Positions 36,704-47,525 of a DNA stretch of 64,000 nt are shown here, piece after piece; position 1 is the first letter of the stretch; the number at the start of each line of letters is the position of its first letter. This DNA comes from Marinobacter sp. SS21 (GTDB taxonomy: Bacteria > Pseudomonadota > Gammaproteobacteria > Pseudomonadales > Oleiphilaceae). A program made the position numbers and the translations under genes. The notes beneath the pieces are model-generated. The model worked only from the letters and a program-made list of their open reading frames with translations, ran no database searches and had not been told where the DNA came from. The DNA is taken from NCBI RefSeq assembly GCF_028369065.1, contig NZ_JAQNDA010000010.1:62001-126000 (forward strand), read 5' to 3'.

Positions 36704-36854
36704 CGGAACTCCAGAATGGGCAACGGGAAGGCCCGCAAGTCTAGCAGCGGCTGGAAACAGGCTGAACTCACAGCTTCGCAGGTAAGGGTTATTGCCTAGA
36801 CCAACGCCCACCCACTCCCCTTCGACCTTTGGCTAAAACCTGATCACAAACCCA

Positions 36855-36897
36855 TTGACGAGGTCGGCCACCAGAGTTACCTTTACGTTAACGTCAA
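36855..36897 (+). promoter_or_regulatory. liuR promoter with LiuR operator
   Basis: TTTACGTTAACGTCAA (36882-36897) is a 16-bp palindrome with one mismatch and matches the known LiuR-type ACGTTAACGT core. A TTGACG (-35, 36855-36860) lies upstream, with TACCTT (36878-36883) as a weak -10 that overlaps the operator. This fits autorepression of liuR and control of the operon. Confidence 0.7.
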
Positions 36898-36911
36898 CTT
36901 GAGCAATCCCC

Positions 36912-37307
36912 ATGAATGAGATGACCAAAGCCCGCACCTACTCCATCAGCGACCTCGCCAGGGAGTTTGACATCACCACCCGCACCATCCGGTTCTATGA
37001 GGAAGCGGGCATGCTGGAGCCGGAGCGTAACGGTCAGACCCGAATCTACAGCGACGAAGACCGGGTCAAGCTCAAGCTGATCCTTCGAGGCAAGCGGCTA
37101 GGCTTCAGCCTCGCAGAGTCCAGGGAATTGATCGAGATGTACGATCCAACCTCGGACAACGCCAAGCAGCTGCACGCCCTGCGGGCCAAGATTCAGCAAA
37201 GCCGGGTGGCGCTGGAGCAACAGCTGGCGGATATCCAGGTCATGCAGAACGAACTGGACGCAGCGGAAGAACGGTGTCAGGAGGCGCTGCGGGAGCTGGA
37301 GTCCTGA
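36912..37307 (+). CDS. liuR: MerR-family regulator of branched-chain amino acid degradation
   Basis: The 131-residue protein has a MerR HTH (SISDLAREFDITTRTIRFYEE) and a C-terminal coiled coil. The sequence is typical of LiuR, which represses leucine/isovalerate catabolic genes, and the seven-gene cluster downstream confirms the role. A palindromic operator lies 15 bases before its start. The acyl-CoA ligase gene begins 90 bases downstream. Confidence 0.92.
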   Translation: MNEMTKARTYSISDLAREFDITTRTIRFYEEAGMLEPERNGQTRIYSDEDRVKLKLILRGKRLGFSLAESRELIEMYDPTSDNAKQLHALRAKIQQSRVALEQQLADIQVMQNELDAAEERCQEALRELES

Positions 37308-37397
37308 CGACACGAGAAACACCTATATCGATAACGATCACGAAAACAATTTGCGCAGTGCTCGAACCAACCAAAACAAACACAAGCAAGGTGGGTT

Positions 37398-39077
37398 ATG
37401 GCAACGAAGAACAGCTACGTAAGCGGCATCAGCGAAACACCCCTACTGGGCATGACCATCGGCGAGGCCTTTGACCGGACCGTCAGCCGGGTTCCGGACA
37501 GCGATGCGCTGATCGTCCACCATCAGGATCTGCGTTACAGCTACCGCGAGTTGCAGGCCGCGGTCGATCAGGCTGCCAAGGCCCTGATGGCCCTGGGCGT
37601 CGAGAAAGGCGACCGGGTCGGCATCTGGTCCCCCAACTGCGCCGAGTGGTGTATCACCCAGTTCGCCACCGCCAAGATTGGCGCCATCCTGGTCAACATC
37701 AACCCCAGCTATCGCCTGCACGAGGTAGAGTACGCCCTCAAGCATTCCGGCACCTCGACACTGATCCTGCAGGGCCAGTTCAAGACCTCCGACTACGTCG
37801 CCATGACCACGGAACTGGTCCCGGCACTGAGCCGCGAGCTGGATGGCCCCCTGGCCAGCGACAAGCTGCCGGAGCTGAAGAACGTCGTGTGCCTGGATGC
37901 CGCCCACAAGGTGCCGGGCATGCTGCACTGGGACGAGCTGCTGGCGCAGGCGAGTTCCACCAGCGACGCCAACTTCCAGGCCCGCCAGCAGGGGCTGCAG
38001 TTCGACGACCCGATCAACATCCAGTACACCTCCGGCACCACCGGTGCGCCCAAGGGCGCCACCCTGTCCCACCACAACATCCTCAACAACGGGCTGTTCG
38101 TGGCACGACGGATGAACTTCTCCGAACGGGACCGGCTGGTGATTCCCGTGCCGCTGTATCACTGCTTCGGCATGGTGATGGGTAACCTCGGTTGTATCAC
38201 CCATGGCGCGGCGATGATCTACCCGTCCGCCGGCTTCGAGCCGGAAGCCACCCTGAAGGCGGTGGAACAGGAAAAGGCCACCGCCCTGTATGGCGTGCCG
38301 ACCATGTTCATCGCCGAGCTGGAGCACCCGCAGTTCGCCAGCTTCGACCTCGCCACCCTGCGTACCGGCATCATGGCCGGCTCCAACTGCCCGGTGGAAG
38401 TGATGAAGCAGGTCATCGACAAGATGCACATGCGTGACGTCACCATCTGCTACGGCATGACCGAAACCAGCCCGGTGAGCCTGCAGACCGAGCCCACCGC
38501 ACCGCTGGAGAAGCGCGTCACCACCGTCGGCACCATTCACCCCCACCTGGAAGTGAAGATCGTCGACCCGGCCGCTGGCGCCGTCGTGCCCGAGGGCGAA
38601 AAAGGCGAACTCTGCACCCGTGGCTACAGCGTGATGCTGGGCTACTGGAACAACGACGAGGCCACCGCCAAGGCCATCGACAGCAACCGCTGGATGCACA
38701 CCGGTGACCTCGCCACCATGGACGACGAGGGCTACGTCGCCATCGTTGGCCGCATCAAGGACATGATCATTCGCGGTGGCGAGAACATCTACCCGCGGGA
38801 GATCGAGGAATTCCTCTACACCCACCCGGCGGTGTCCGACGCCCAGGTGATCGGCGTACCCGATGACAAGTTCGGTGAGGAAGTGATGGCCTGGGTCAAG
38901 CTGGTGGACGGCCAGGACATCAGCGAAGACGAGTTGCGGGCGTTCTGCAAGGCCAACATCGCCCATTTCAAGGTGCCGAAGTACTTCCGGCTGGTGGACG
39001 AGTTCCCGATGACCGTCACCGGCAAGATCCAGAAATTCAAGATGCGCGAAATCAGCATCGAAGAGCTGAGCCTGTAA
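37398..39077 (+). CDS. AMP-forming acyl-CoA synthetase of the liu operon
   Basis: The 559-residue ANL-family ligase has the P-loop [18 protein letters not shown], the Y/F-rich core [30 protein letters not shown] and the C-terminal Lys motif [13 protein letters not shown]. It forms acyl-CoA from a carboxylate, ATP and CoA. Position as the first enzyme in the liu operon suggests activation of isovalerate, a related short branched acid, or acetoacetate (the HMG-CoA lyase product). Substrate is inferred from context. AAGGTGG precedes the ATG. Confidence 0.88.
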   Translation: MATKNSYVSGISETPLLGMTIGEAFDRTVSRVPDSDALIVHHQDLRYSYRELQAAVDQAAKALMALGVEKGDRVGIWSPNCAEWCITQFATAKIGAILVNINPSYRLHEVEYALKHSGTSTLILQGQFKTSDYVAMTTELVPALSRELDGPLASDKLPELKNVVCLDAAHKVPGMLHWDELLAQASSTSDANFQARQQGLQFDDPINIQYTSGTTGAPKGATLSHHNILNNGLFVARRMNFSERDRLVIPVPLYHCFGMVMGNLGCITHGAAMIYPSAGFEPEATLKAVEQEKATALYGVPTMFIAELEHPQFASFDLATLRTGIMAGSNCPVEVMKQVIDKMHMRDVTICYGMTETSPVSLQTEPTAPLEKRVTTVGTIHPHLEVKIVDPAAGAVVPEGEKGELCTRGYSVMLGYWNNDEATAKAIDSNRWMHTGDLATMDDEGYVAIVGRIKDMIIRGGENIYPREIEEFLYTHPAVSDAQVIGVPDDKFGEEVMAWVKLVDGQDISEDELRAFCKANIAHFKVPKYFRLVDEFPMTVTGKIQKFKMREISIEELSL

Positions 39078-39130
39078 CCCCAAATCACAACAAGATTCCC
39101 GCCCATTGGGGTGGAAAACGGAGCACAAAG

Positions 39131-40300
39131 ATGAAAAGCCAATACACCTCCCTGAACTTCAATCTCGGCGAAACCACCGACATGCTGCGGGACCAGATCA
39201 ACCAGTTCGCCGCCGACCAGATCGCGCCGCTGGCCGAGAAGACCGACAAGGACAACCAGTTCCCCAACGAACTGTGGCCACGCCTGGGCGAGATGGGCCT
39301 GCTGGGCATGACCGTGAGCGAGGAGTACGGTGGCAGCGCCATGGGCTACCTGGCCCACGTGGTGGCGATGGAAGAAATCAGCCGCGCCTCCGCCAGCATC
39401 GGCTTGAGCTACGGTGCCCACTCCAACCTCTGCGTCAACCAGATCCACCGCAACGGCACCGCCGAGCAGAAGGCCAAGTACCTGCCCAAGCTGGTGACCG
39501 GTGAGCACATCGGCGCCCTCGCCATGAGTGAGCCCAACGCCGGCTCCGACGTGGTGAGCATGAAACTGCGCGCCGACAAGAAGGGCGACCGTTACATCCT
39601 CAACGGCAGCAAGATGTGGATCACCAACGGCCCTGACGCCAACACCTACGTCATCTACGCCAAGACCGACGTGAGCAAGGGCCCCCACGGCATCACCGCC
39701 TTCATCGTCGAGCGCGACTGGAAGGGCTTCTCCCGCGGACCCAAGCTGGACAAGCTGGGCATGCGCGGTTCCAACACCTGCGAGCTGATCTTCCAGGACG
39801 TGGAGATTCCGGAGGAGAACGTGCTGGGCGGCGAGAACCAGGGCGTGAAGGTACTGATGTCCGGCCTCGACTACGAGCGGGTGGTGCTGTCCGGCGGACC
39901 TGTCGGCATCATGCAGGCCTGCATGGACATCGTGGTGCCCTACGTCCACGAGCGTAAGCAGTTCGACCAGCCCATCGGCGAGTTCCAGCTGATCCAGGGC
40001 AAACTGGCGGACATGTACACCGAACTGGCCGCCTGCCGCGCCTATCTCTATGGCGTGGCCCAGGCCTGCGACCGTGGCGAGACCACCCGCAAGGACGCTG
40101 CCGGCGCCATCCTCTACACCTCCGAGCGCGCCACCAAGATGGCCCTGGAAGCGATCCAGATTCTCGGCGGTAACGGCTACATCAACGAATTCGCCACTGG
40201 CCGCCTGCTGCGGGACGCCAAGCTCTACGAGATCGGCGCCGGCACCCAGGAGATCCGCCGCATGCTGATCGGTCGCGAACTGTTCAAGGAATCCCGCTAA
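39131..40300 (+). CDS. liuA: Isovaleryl-CoA dehydrogenase
   Basis: The 389-residue acyl-CoA dehydrogenase carries [34 protein letters not shown] and [20 protein letters not shown], the last including the Glu placed as in isovaleryl-CoA dehydrogenases, plus [20 protein letters not shown]. It oxidises isovaleryl-CoA to 3-methylcrotonyl-CoA, passing electrons to ETF. It is the second enzyme gene in the cluster, 53 bases after the ligase. Confidence 0.94.
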   Translation: MKSQYTSLNFNLGETTDMLRDQINQFAADQIAPLAEKTDKDNQFPNELWPRLGEMGLLGMTVSEEYGGSAMGYLAHVVAMEEISRASASIGLSYGAHSNLCVNQIHRNGTAEQKAKYLPKLVTGEHIGALAMSEPNAGSDVVSMKLRADKKGDRYILNGSKMWITNGPDANTYVIYAKTDVSKGPHGITAFIVERDWKGFSRGPKLDKLGMRGSNTCELIFQDVEIPEENVLGGENQGVKVLMSGLDYERVVLSGGPVGIMQACMDIVVPYVHERKQFDQPIGEFQLIQGKLADMYTELAACRAYLYGVAQACDRGETTRKDAAGAILYTSERATKMALEAIQILGGNGYINEFATGRLLRDAKLYEIGAGTQEIRRMLIGRELFKESR

Positions 40301-40326
40301 GGGTTTAAAAACCGGATAGATTCGTT

Positions 40327-40421
40327 CGTAGGATGCGGTGAGGCGCAGCCGAACCGCATCACTCAAGGTGGCCGCCGACACTGGCACCGATGCGGTTCGT
40401 TTCACTCACCGGCATCCTACG
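40327..40421. repeat. REP/BIME-like inverted repeat between liuA and liuB
   Basis: CGTAGGATGC (40327-40336) pairs with GCATCCTACG (40412-40421). Next to it GGTGAG pairs with CTCACC, and an inner perfect 11-base pair CGAACCGCATC (40350-40360) / GATGCGGTTCG (40389-40399) is nested. Each half can also fold alone (GATGCGGT/ACCGCATC). The layout resembles paired REP units. It fills most of the 161-base gap in the operon. Confidence 0.85.
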
Positions 40422-40461
40422 CGGCTGATTTTCACCCTGCTAACGGCAGAGGCTTTTTGTT

Positions 40462-42069
<1,608 letters not shown>

Positions 42070-42083
42070 TGGAGGCTGACGAT

Positions 42084-42875
42084 ATGACCACAAACGCCGT
42101 ACGTTATGAAACCGATGCCCGGGGCGTCACACGGATTACCCTGAACCGTCCGGACAAACGCAACGCCTTTGATGCCGACATCATCCACGCCCTCACCGAG
42201 GCGGTGAAACAGGCCTCGGACGATCCGGCCTGCCGGGTGATCGTGCTGGCCGGCGACGGCAAGCATTTTTCCGCCGGGGCCGACCTCAACTGGATGAAGC
42301 ACACCGCCACCCTCAGCGCTGAGGAAAACCGCGAGGACGCCCGCGCCCTCGCCGGCATGCTCAAGGCCATCGATCTGTCGCCGAAACCCACCCTTGCCCG
42401 GGTCCAGGGCGCGGCCTTTGGTGGCGCGGTGGGATTGGTGAGCGCCTGTGACATGGCCATTGCCAGCGACGACGCCCGTTTCTGTCTCAGCGAGGCGAGA
42501 CTGGGACTGGCCCCCGCCGCCATCGGCCCCTACGTGATCCGGGTCATCGGCGCCCGCCAGGCCCGCCGTTATTTCCTTTCCGCCGAGGAGATCAGCGCCC
42601 ACAAGGCCGAGACCCTGGGCCTGGTGCACGAGACCGTGCCGGCGCAGCAGCTGGACGAGAGCCTCAATGGCCTCGTCGATCGGCTGTTAAAGAACAGCCC
42701 CCAGGCCCTCGGCGCCTGCAAAGAACTGATTGCCCGTACCGGCCATGACCAGCCGGATGAAGAACTGATTCGCTACACCGCCGATCTGATCGCCCGATTG
42801 CGCACCAGCGATGAAGGCCAGGAGGGGCTGACGGCCTTCCTGGAAAAGCGCGCCCCCAGCTGGATTCAGGAGTAA
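42084..42875 (+). CDS. liuC: Methylglutaconyl-CoA hydratase
   Basis: The 263-residue crotonase-fold protein has LNRPDKRNAFD, the oxyanion-hole segment HFSAGADLNWMK, GAAFGGAVGLVSACDMAIAS and SEARLGLAPAAIGPYV. It hydrates 3-methylglutaconyl-CoA to HMG-CoA in leucine breakdown. ATG 42084 lies behind GGAGG (42071-42075), 15 bases after liuB; a longer in-frame extension runs antisense-like through liuB and is rejected. Confidence 0.92.
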   Translation: MTTNAVRYETDARGVTRITLNRPDKRNAFDADIIHALTEAVKQASDDPACRVIVLAGDGKHFSAGADLNWMKHTATLSAEENREDARALAGMLKAIDLSPKPTLARVQGAAFGGAVGLVSACDMAIASDDARFCLSEARLGLAPAAIGPYVIRVIGARQARRYFLSAEEISAHKAETLGLVHETVPAQQLDESLNGLVDRLLKNSPQALGACKELIARTGHDQPDEELIRYTADLIARLRTSDEGQEGLTAFLEKRAPSWIQE

Positions 42876-42879
42876 CCCC

Positions 42880-44886
42880 ATGAGCAATAACCCGATTCAT
42901 ACCCTGCTGGTGGCCAACCGCGGCGAGATTGCGCTGCGGATCATGAAGACCGCCCAGGCCATGGGCATCCGCTGCGTGGCGGTGTATTCCGAGGCCGACG
43001 CCCGGGCGCCGTTCGTGGATTTCGCCGACGAAGCCATCTGCATCGGCCCCGCCGCCGCATCGGAAAGCTACCTCAAGGTGGACCACATTCTCGATGCCGC
43101 GAAGGAAACCGGCGCCAACGCCATCCACCCCGGCTACGGCTTCCTGTCCGAGAACACCGAATTGGCAGAGCGTTGCGAAGCCGAAGGTATCCACTTTGTC
43201 GGGCCACCCGCCAACGCCATCGCCGCCATGGGCTCCAAGAGTGCCGCCAAGGCGCTGATGGAGCAGGCCGGCGTACCGTTAGTGCCCGGTTACCACGGTG
43301 ACGACCAAAACTCCGAGCGCTTTCATCAGGAGGCCGAGAAAACCGGCTTCCCGCTGCTGATCAAAGCCAGCGCCGGGGGTGGCGGCAAGGGCATGCGGGT
43401 GGTCCGCAGCCTGGCCGAGGTCAACGACGCCGTCGCCGCCGCCCAGCGTGAGGCCAGCTCCAGCTTTGGCGACCCCCACCTGCTGATCGAGCGTTACCTG
43501 GAAAATCCCCGCCACGTCGAGGTCCAGGTGATGTTCGACAAGCACGGCAACGGTCGCTACCTGTTTGACCGGGACTGCTCGGTGCAGCGCCGTCACCAGA
43601 AGATCATCGAGGAAGCCCCGGCGCCCAACATCCCGGACGAGGTCCGCACGGAGATGGGCGAAGCGGCGGTCCGTTGTGGCGAGGCGATCGGTTATGTCGG
43701 CGCGGGCACCGTCGAGTTCCTGTACGAGCCTGGCGCCGGCTTCTACTTCATGGAAATGAACACCCGCCTGCAGGTGGAGCACCCGGTGACCGAGCTGATC
43801 ACCGGCCTCGACCTGGTGGAATGGCAGCTCAAAGTCGCCCAGGGCGAAACCCTGCCCTGGACCCAGGAAACCCTGCACTACAGCGGCCATGCCATGGAGG
43901 CGCGGGTCTATGCAGAAGACCCGGACAACGACTTCCTGCCGGTGACCGGCACCCTGTTCAGCCTCAGCGAGCCTGACGGACTGCCCGGTGTGCGGGTGGA
44001 TTCCGGCGTCAGCCAGGGTCAGGAAATCACTCCCTGGTACGACCCCATGCTGGCCAAGGTCATCGTCCACGGCCACACCCGTGACGAAGCCCGCCAGCGA
44101 CTGGTCAACGCCCTCGCCCACTACCGCGCGCTGGGGGTCACCCTCAACATCGACTACGTCTGCCGGATTCTGGAACACCCGGATTTCGCCGAGGCGAAGC
44201 TGACCACCCACTTCATCGAGCAGCAGGTCGACACCCTGTCCCGGCCCGCCTTCAGCCACCGGGAACAGATGGCCCTGAGCTGGCTGGCCTGGCACCACGC
44301 CACCGCCGCCGAGTTACCGTCGGCGGGTGGTTCGCCATGGCAAACGGGCGACAGCTTCCGCATCGGCGGCCCCAAAGGCCAGCGCTGCGAACTGCGCATC
44401 GGCAGCGAAGACGACACCCTGCACTACTGGCTGGAATCCGCCGGTCACGGCCGGGTCCAGCTCGACAGCGAGGATCAGTCCATCGCCCTAAAATGGCACC
44501 GTGATTCGGACAGCGACGGCGTGATCGTCCGCCTCAACGGCAAGACCGTCAAACTGGGCTGGGCCGTCCACGGCGAACGGCTCGGCGTGTTTGCCAACGC
44601 GGTGCACTGGGAGGCCCTGGTCAACCACCCTGAAGAACAGGCCGCCGATGCCGCCGGCGATGGCCAGATCAAGGCGCCCATGCATGGCCGCATCACTGCC
44701 GTTACCTGCCAGGTGGGCGACACCGTGGACGCCGGCACCGCGCTGGTGGCACTGGAAGCCATGAAGATGGAACACACCCTGCGGGCCCCGGTCAAAGGCA
44801 CCATCGCCGCCGTGCACTGCAACCAGGACGACAGCGTGGGCTCCGGCCAGGTGCTGGTGGAGTTCGAAGTGGAGGGGGCAGAATGA
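42880..44886 (+). CDS. liuD: Methylcrotonyl-CoA carboxylase alpha (biotin carboxylase/BCCP) subunit
   Basis: The 668-residue protein has a biotin carboxylase domain (residues about 5-450, with ANRGEIALRIMKTAQAMGI, the glycine-rich ATP loop SAGGGGKGMR and EMNTRLQVEHPVTE), a linker domain, and a C-terminal biotinyl domain with EAMKMEH (Lys biotinylated, near residue 630). It carboxylates biotin using ATP and bicarbonate, feeding the liuB subunit. It starts 4 bases after liuC and overlaps liuE by 4. Confidence 0.95.
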   Translation: MSNNPIHTLLVANRGEIALRIMKTAQAMGIRCVAVYSEADARAPFVDFADEAICIGPAAASESYLKVDHILDAAKETGANAIHPGYGFLSENTELAERCEAEGIHFVGPPANAIAAMGSKSAAKALMEQAGVPLVPGYHGDDQNSERFHQEAEKTGFPLLIKASAGGGGKGMRVVRSLAEVNDAVAAAQREASSSFGDPHLLIERYLENPRHVEVQVMFDKHGNGRYLFDRDCSVQRRHQKIIEEAPAPNIPDEVRTEMGEAAVRCGEAIGYVGAGTVEFLYEPGAGFYFMEMNTRLQVEHPVTELITGLDLVEWQLKVAQGETLPWTQETLHYSGHAMEARVYAEDPDNDFLPVTGTLFSLSEPDGLPGVRVDSGVSQGQEITPWYDPMLAKVIVHGHTRDEARQRLVNALAHYRALGVTLNIDYVCRILEHPDFAEAKLTTHFIEQQVDTLSRPAFSHREQMALSWLAWHHATAAELPSAGGSPWQTGDSFRIGGPKGQRCELRIGSEDDTLHYWLESAGHGRVQLDSEDQSIALKWHRDSDSDGVIVRLNGKTVKLGWAVHGERLGVFANAVHWEALVNHPEEQAADAAGDGQIKAPMHGRITAVTCQVGDTVDAGTALVALEAMKMEHTLRAPVKGTIAAVHCNQDDSVGSGQVLVEFEVEGAE

Positions 44887-45776
44887 GCCGGGAATTCGTC
44901 ACCCTGGTGGAGATGGGCCTGCGGGATGGCCTGCAAAACGAGGCCACCCCGGTTCCGGCGGACGTTCGCGCCCGCTGGTTCAACGCCCTCGCCCAAACCG
45001 GGCTGAACCGCATCGAGGCGGGCAGCTTCGTCTCCCCCAAGTGGGTGCCGCAGATGGCCAACACCGATGAGGTGATTGCCGCCATCCAGCGCCGCCCTGA
45101 CCTGTCCATCGAAGTGCTCACCCCCAACCAGAAAGGGCTGGAGGGTGCCCTGGCGGCCAACGCGGATGTCTGCGCGGTGTTCACCGCCGCCTCGGAAAGC
45201 TTCACCCAGCGCAACATCAACTGCACCATCGCCGAGAGCATCGAACGCTTCCGCCCGGTGGCCGAAGGCGCCAAGGCCGCGGGCAAACGCCTGCGGGCCT
45301 ACGTCTCCTGCGTGGTGGGCTGCCCCTACGAGGGCGCCATCAAGCCCTCCCAGGTCGCCCCGGTGGTGGAACAGTTGCTGGCACTGGGCGCCGACGAGAT
45401 CTCCCTCGGCGACACCATCGGCGTTGCCCGCCCGAAAGAGATTCACGCCCTGCTGGATGCGGTACTGCCATTGCTACCGGTAGAAAAGCTGGCCCTGCAC
45501 TGCCACGACACTCGTGGCCAGGCGGTGGCCAACATCTACGCCGCCCTGGAACGCGGCATCCGCATCTTCGACAGCGCCGTCGCCGGCCTCGGCGGCTGCC
45601 CCTACGCCAACGGCGCCACCGGCAACGTCGCCACCGAAGATGTGCTGTACCTGCTGGACGGCGAAGGCTTCGACACCGGCATCAACCTGCAAGCCCTGGC
45701 GGCGGTGGGCAATGAAATCTGTGATTTCCTGGAAAGGGATAATCCGTCGCGGGTTGGGAAGACGTTTAGGGTCTAG
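44883..45776 (+). CDS. liuE: Hydroxymethylglutaryl-CoA lyase
   Basis: The 297-residue protein is a TIM-barrel HMG-CoA lyase with GLRDGLQNE near the start (Arg and Asp of the active site), CVVGCPYEGAIKP and the catalytic-cysteine motif GLGGCPYANGATGNVATEDV. It splits HMG-CoA into acetyl-CoA and acetoacetate. ATG overlaps the liuD stop (ATGA). It is the last gene of the operon and borders the decayed accessory patch. Confidence 0.95.
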   Translation: MSREFVTLVEMGLRDGLQNEATPVPADVRARWFNALAQTGLNRIEAGSFVSPKWVPQMANTDEVIAAIQRRPDLSIEVLTPNQKGLEGALAANADVCAVFTAASESFTQRNINCTIAESIERFRPVAEGAKAAGKRLRAYVSCVVGCPYEGAIKPSQVAPVVEQLLALGADEISLGDTIGVARPKEIHALLDAVLPLLPVEKLALHCHDTRGQAVANIYAALERGIRIFDSAVAGLGGCPYANGATGNVATEDVLYLLDGEGFDTGINLQALAAVGNEICDFLERDNPSRVGKTFRV

Positions 45777-45866
45777 GCGCGACTGAAAACGCCGAGCGGT
45801 GCAACTAAAACAGGGATGTTTGCAAGTCTTTTGAGGCTGTTGTTGCTCTTAGCTTCCGGAGCAGGG

Positions 45867-45884
45867 CACCACAGTCACTTGTTA
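45867..45884. repeat. 18-bp direct repeat, left copy
   Basis: CACCACAGTCACTTGTTA spans the end of the brnA coding region (stop at 45875). An identical copy lies at 47196-47213, so the two bracket brnTA and the IS110 remnant. Confidence 0.85.
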
Positions 45885-46111
45885 GCAGATTCTGCTTGTA
45901 GGCGCTCAACCAGCCACACCTTGATGATCGATTGGCGGGTAACGCCAATACGCGCGGCCTCACGATCCAACGACTCTACGACCCAAGCAGGAAAGTCCAC
46001 GTTGATTCGCTTTTGCTCCAGGTTGGCGCGACGGGCCGTGGACAGATCAAGGCCTTCAATAATATCTTCCTTGCCTTCGTCGAATTTTTTATCGAAGTCT
46101 TTAGCTTTCAT
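45875..46111 (-). CDS. brnA: BrnA antitoxin
   Basis: The 78-residue protein ends with a ribbon-helix-helix region (RINVDFPAWVVESLDREAAR, IGVTRQSIIKVWLVERL), as in BrnA, which neutralises BrnT and represses the operon. ATG 46111 is preferred because AGGAGGT lies 8 bases before it; a TTG at 46120 is too close. It overlaps the upstream brnT gene by 11 bases, the usual toxin-first order of this type II system. Confidence 0.88.
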   Translation of the reverse strand: MKAKDFDKKFDEGKEDIIEGLDLSTARRANLEQKRINVDFPAWVVESLDREAARIGVTRQSIIKVWLVERLQAESANK

Positions 46112-46364
46112 AGAGTTCAACCTCCTTCTTGCGGGAACGCCTGACTGAAATCAGACGAATACGACCTTCCCTATACGTGACGACAGCCGACCAATGCTTT
46201 TCACCAATCTTGCCTATAAGCGCGAACCTTGGTTCGTCATCGGATTTTGCGCGGATTTCCAGCAGATACGGATCTTTCCATAGCTCTTGAGCGGCCACGA
46301 AATCAATACCGTGTTTTTCCAGATTGGCCTGACTTTTGGCTTCGTCGAATTCAAACTCATCCAT
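46101..46364 (-). CDS. brnT: BrnT ribonuclease toxin
   Basis: The 87-residue protein shows BrnT features: FEFDEAKSQANLEKHGIDF at the start, a central beta region (RFALIGKIGEKHWSAVVTYR) and RIRLISVRRSRKKEVELYE at the end. BrnT is an RNase that arrests growth when not bound by BrnA. The frame is intact. An AT-rich upstream region (about 46370-46400) probably holds the autoregulated promoter. Confidence 0.9.
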   Translation of the reverse strand: MDEFEFDEAKSQANLEKHGIDFVAAQELWKDPYLLEIRAKSDDEPRFALIGKIGEKHWSAVVTYREGRIRLISVRRSRKKEVELYES

Positions 46365-46530
46365 GAGTATAAATTATTCCTTTTTTACTCAATCTGCAAA
46401 ATGTGTAAGCTGTAGTGCAACTGCTAGACATTATGACTCCCCACTAGGGGGCTACCCCCACCTCGTGGGTTAGCCTCAGCCAGAGCCATAATTTACGTGT
46501 TCACATGCGTAAAATTGGGGGGGCAGCACC

Positions 46531-46686
46531 ATGAAAAAACATAGCACGGTGTTTATTGGCCTGGATACGCACAAAGACTCCATCGCTGTGGCCTACGCCA
46601 CAGATTCCCGAACAGAACCGGTGACTTACCTCGGTGCCATCCGCACCCAGCATTACGCCATCCGCAAGATGCGTCCGGCAGTTTGA
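46531..46686 (+). pseudogene. IS110-family transposase, N-terminal fragment
   Basis: ATG 46531 begins MKKHSTVFIGLDTHKDSIAV, the start of the IS110 DEDD (RuvC-like) catalytic domain, and the frame stops after 51 codons at 46686, following RKMRPAV. About 200 codons of the normal protein are missing before the C-terminal fragment begins at about 46840. The upstream 46430-46530 sequence may be part of the element's end. Confidence 0.85.
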
Positions 46687-46839
46687 GTCCCGCCTTCCCT
46701 ACTGCCAGCTTCAATTCGTCTAGAAGGCCGGTCCCTGACGACACCGACACTCGAAAAGCGGACACTGAAAACTGATGAAAGCCGGACAATCGAGGTTGAT
46801 GAAATGCGGTCAAACTAGGGTGTTGTTGACAGGTCGGCA

Positions 46840-47182
46840 AGGTACCCGCCTACTCGTTACTCAGCGACTTGCCAGATCTGGGGAAACTGAACCGCAAGGA
46901 GATCGCCCCCCCCTGGTCGGTGTCGCCCCCATGAACTGCGATAGTGGAGCATTAAAAGGCAAGCGCCGCATTCGCAGCGGACGTCACCGGATACGCACGG
47001 TCATGTTCATGGCCATGCTCTCCTCGATCCAGTGCAACCCGGTATTCAAACGCTTTCACGAACGCCTGAAGGCCCAGGGAAAACTGGCGAAAGTGGCCCT
47101 CATCGCCTGCATGAGAAAGCTGATTGTGGTGCTCAATACCATGGTAAAAAACCAGGAACCGTGGCGGGAAAAATTGGCTTAA
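46840..47182 (+). pseudogene. IS110-family transposase, C-terminal fragment with frameshift
   Basis: The segment reads LLSDLPDLGKLNRKEIA in one frame and then, after a run of eight C at 46906-46913, LVGVAPMNCDSGALKGKRR in another, followed by ACMRKLIVVLNTMVKN and a stop at 47182. This is the Transposase_20 region of IS110 transposases. A frameshift in the C tract, plus the missing centre, makes the element inactive. Confidence 0.82.
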
Positions 47183-47195
47183 ATATATCGATTGA

Positions 47196-47213
47196 CACCA
47201 CAGTCACTTGTTA
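47196..47213. repeat. 18-bp direct repeat, right copy
   Basis: CACCACAGTCACTTGTTA, identical to 45867-45884. It lies between the IS110 remnant and ccdA. Confidence 0.85.
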
Positions 47214-47279
47214 AATGCATTTGCCACGCAGATTCCATGCGCATAAACTATACGCATGATCCACGTGAGGACCCTGACC

Positions 47280-47525
47280 ATGAAGTCAATTTATGACCAT
47301 TCAGCGGCCAAGAAACCAACAAACCTTAGCCTAAACAAAGACTTACTTACCAAGGCAAAGCAGCTAAATATTAACCTATCCGCTACACTTGAGAAGGCTT
47401 TAGCTGCCGAAGTCAGTAAACGACAGGCTGAAGAATGGCTAAGAGCCAATAAAAAGGGCCTTGAAGCATGCAATGACTTTGTGGAAAAGAACGGCCTTTT
47501 CTCTGACGCATTTAGGGATTTCTAG
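47280..47525 (+). CDS. ccdA: CcdA antitoxin
   Basis: The 81-residue protein matches CcdA: N-terminal ribbon-helix-helix (YDHSAAKKPTNLSLNKDLLT) and a C-terminal toxin-binding tail ending FVEKNGLFSDAFRDF. It is low in GC (24 of 60 at 47281-47340). The start at 47280 follows GAGGACC. The stop TAG overlaps the ccdB GTG by one base. Confidence 0.88.
   Translation: MKSIYDHSAAKKPTNLSLNKDLLTKAKQLNINLSATLEKALAAEVSKRQAEEWLRANKKGLEACNDFVEKNGLFSDAFRDF

Noticed and set aside
37443..39128. Long minus-strand frame (561 codons) opposite the acyl-CoA ligase
   Set aside because: It is antisense to a well-supported gene in high-GC DNA, has a Val/Gly/His-rich composition and no family features.
38816..40405. 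Minus-strand frame of 529 codons opposite liuA
   Set aside because: Shadow of liuA codon bias; composition (LVE, GVG, HH repeats) is not protein-like.
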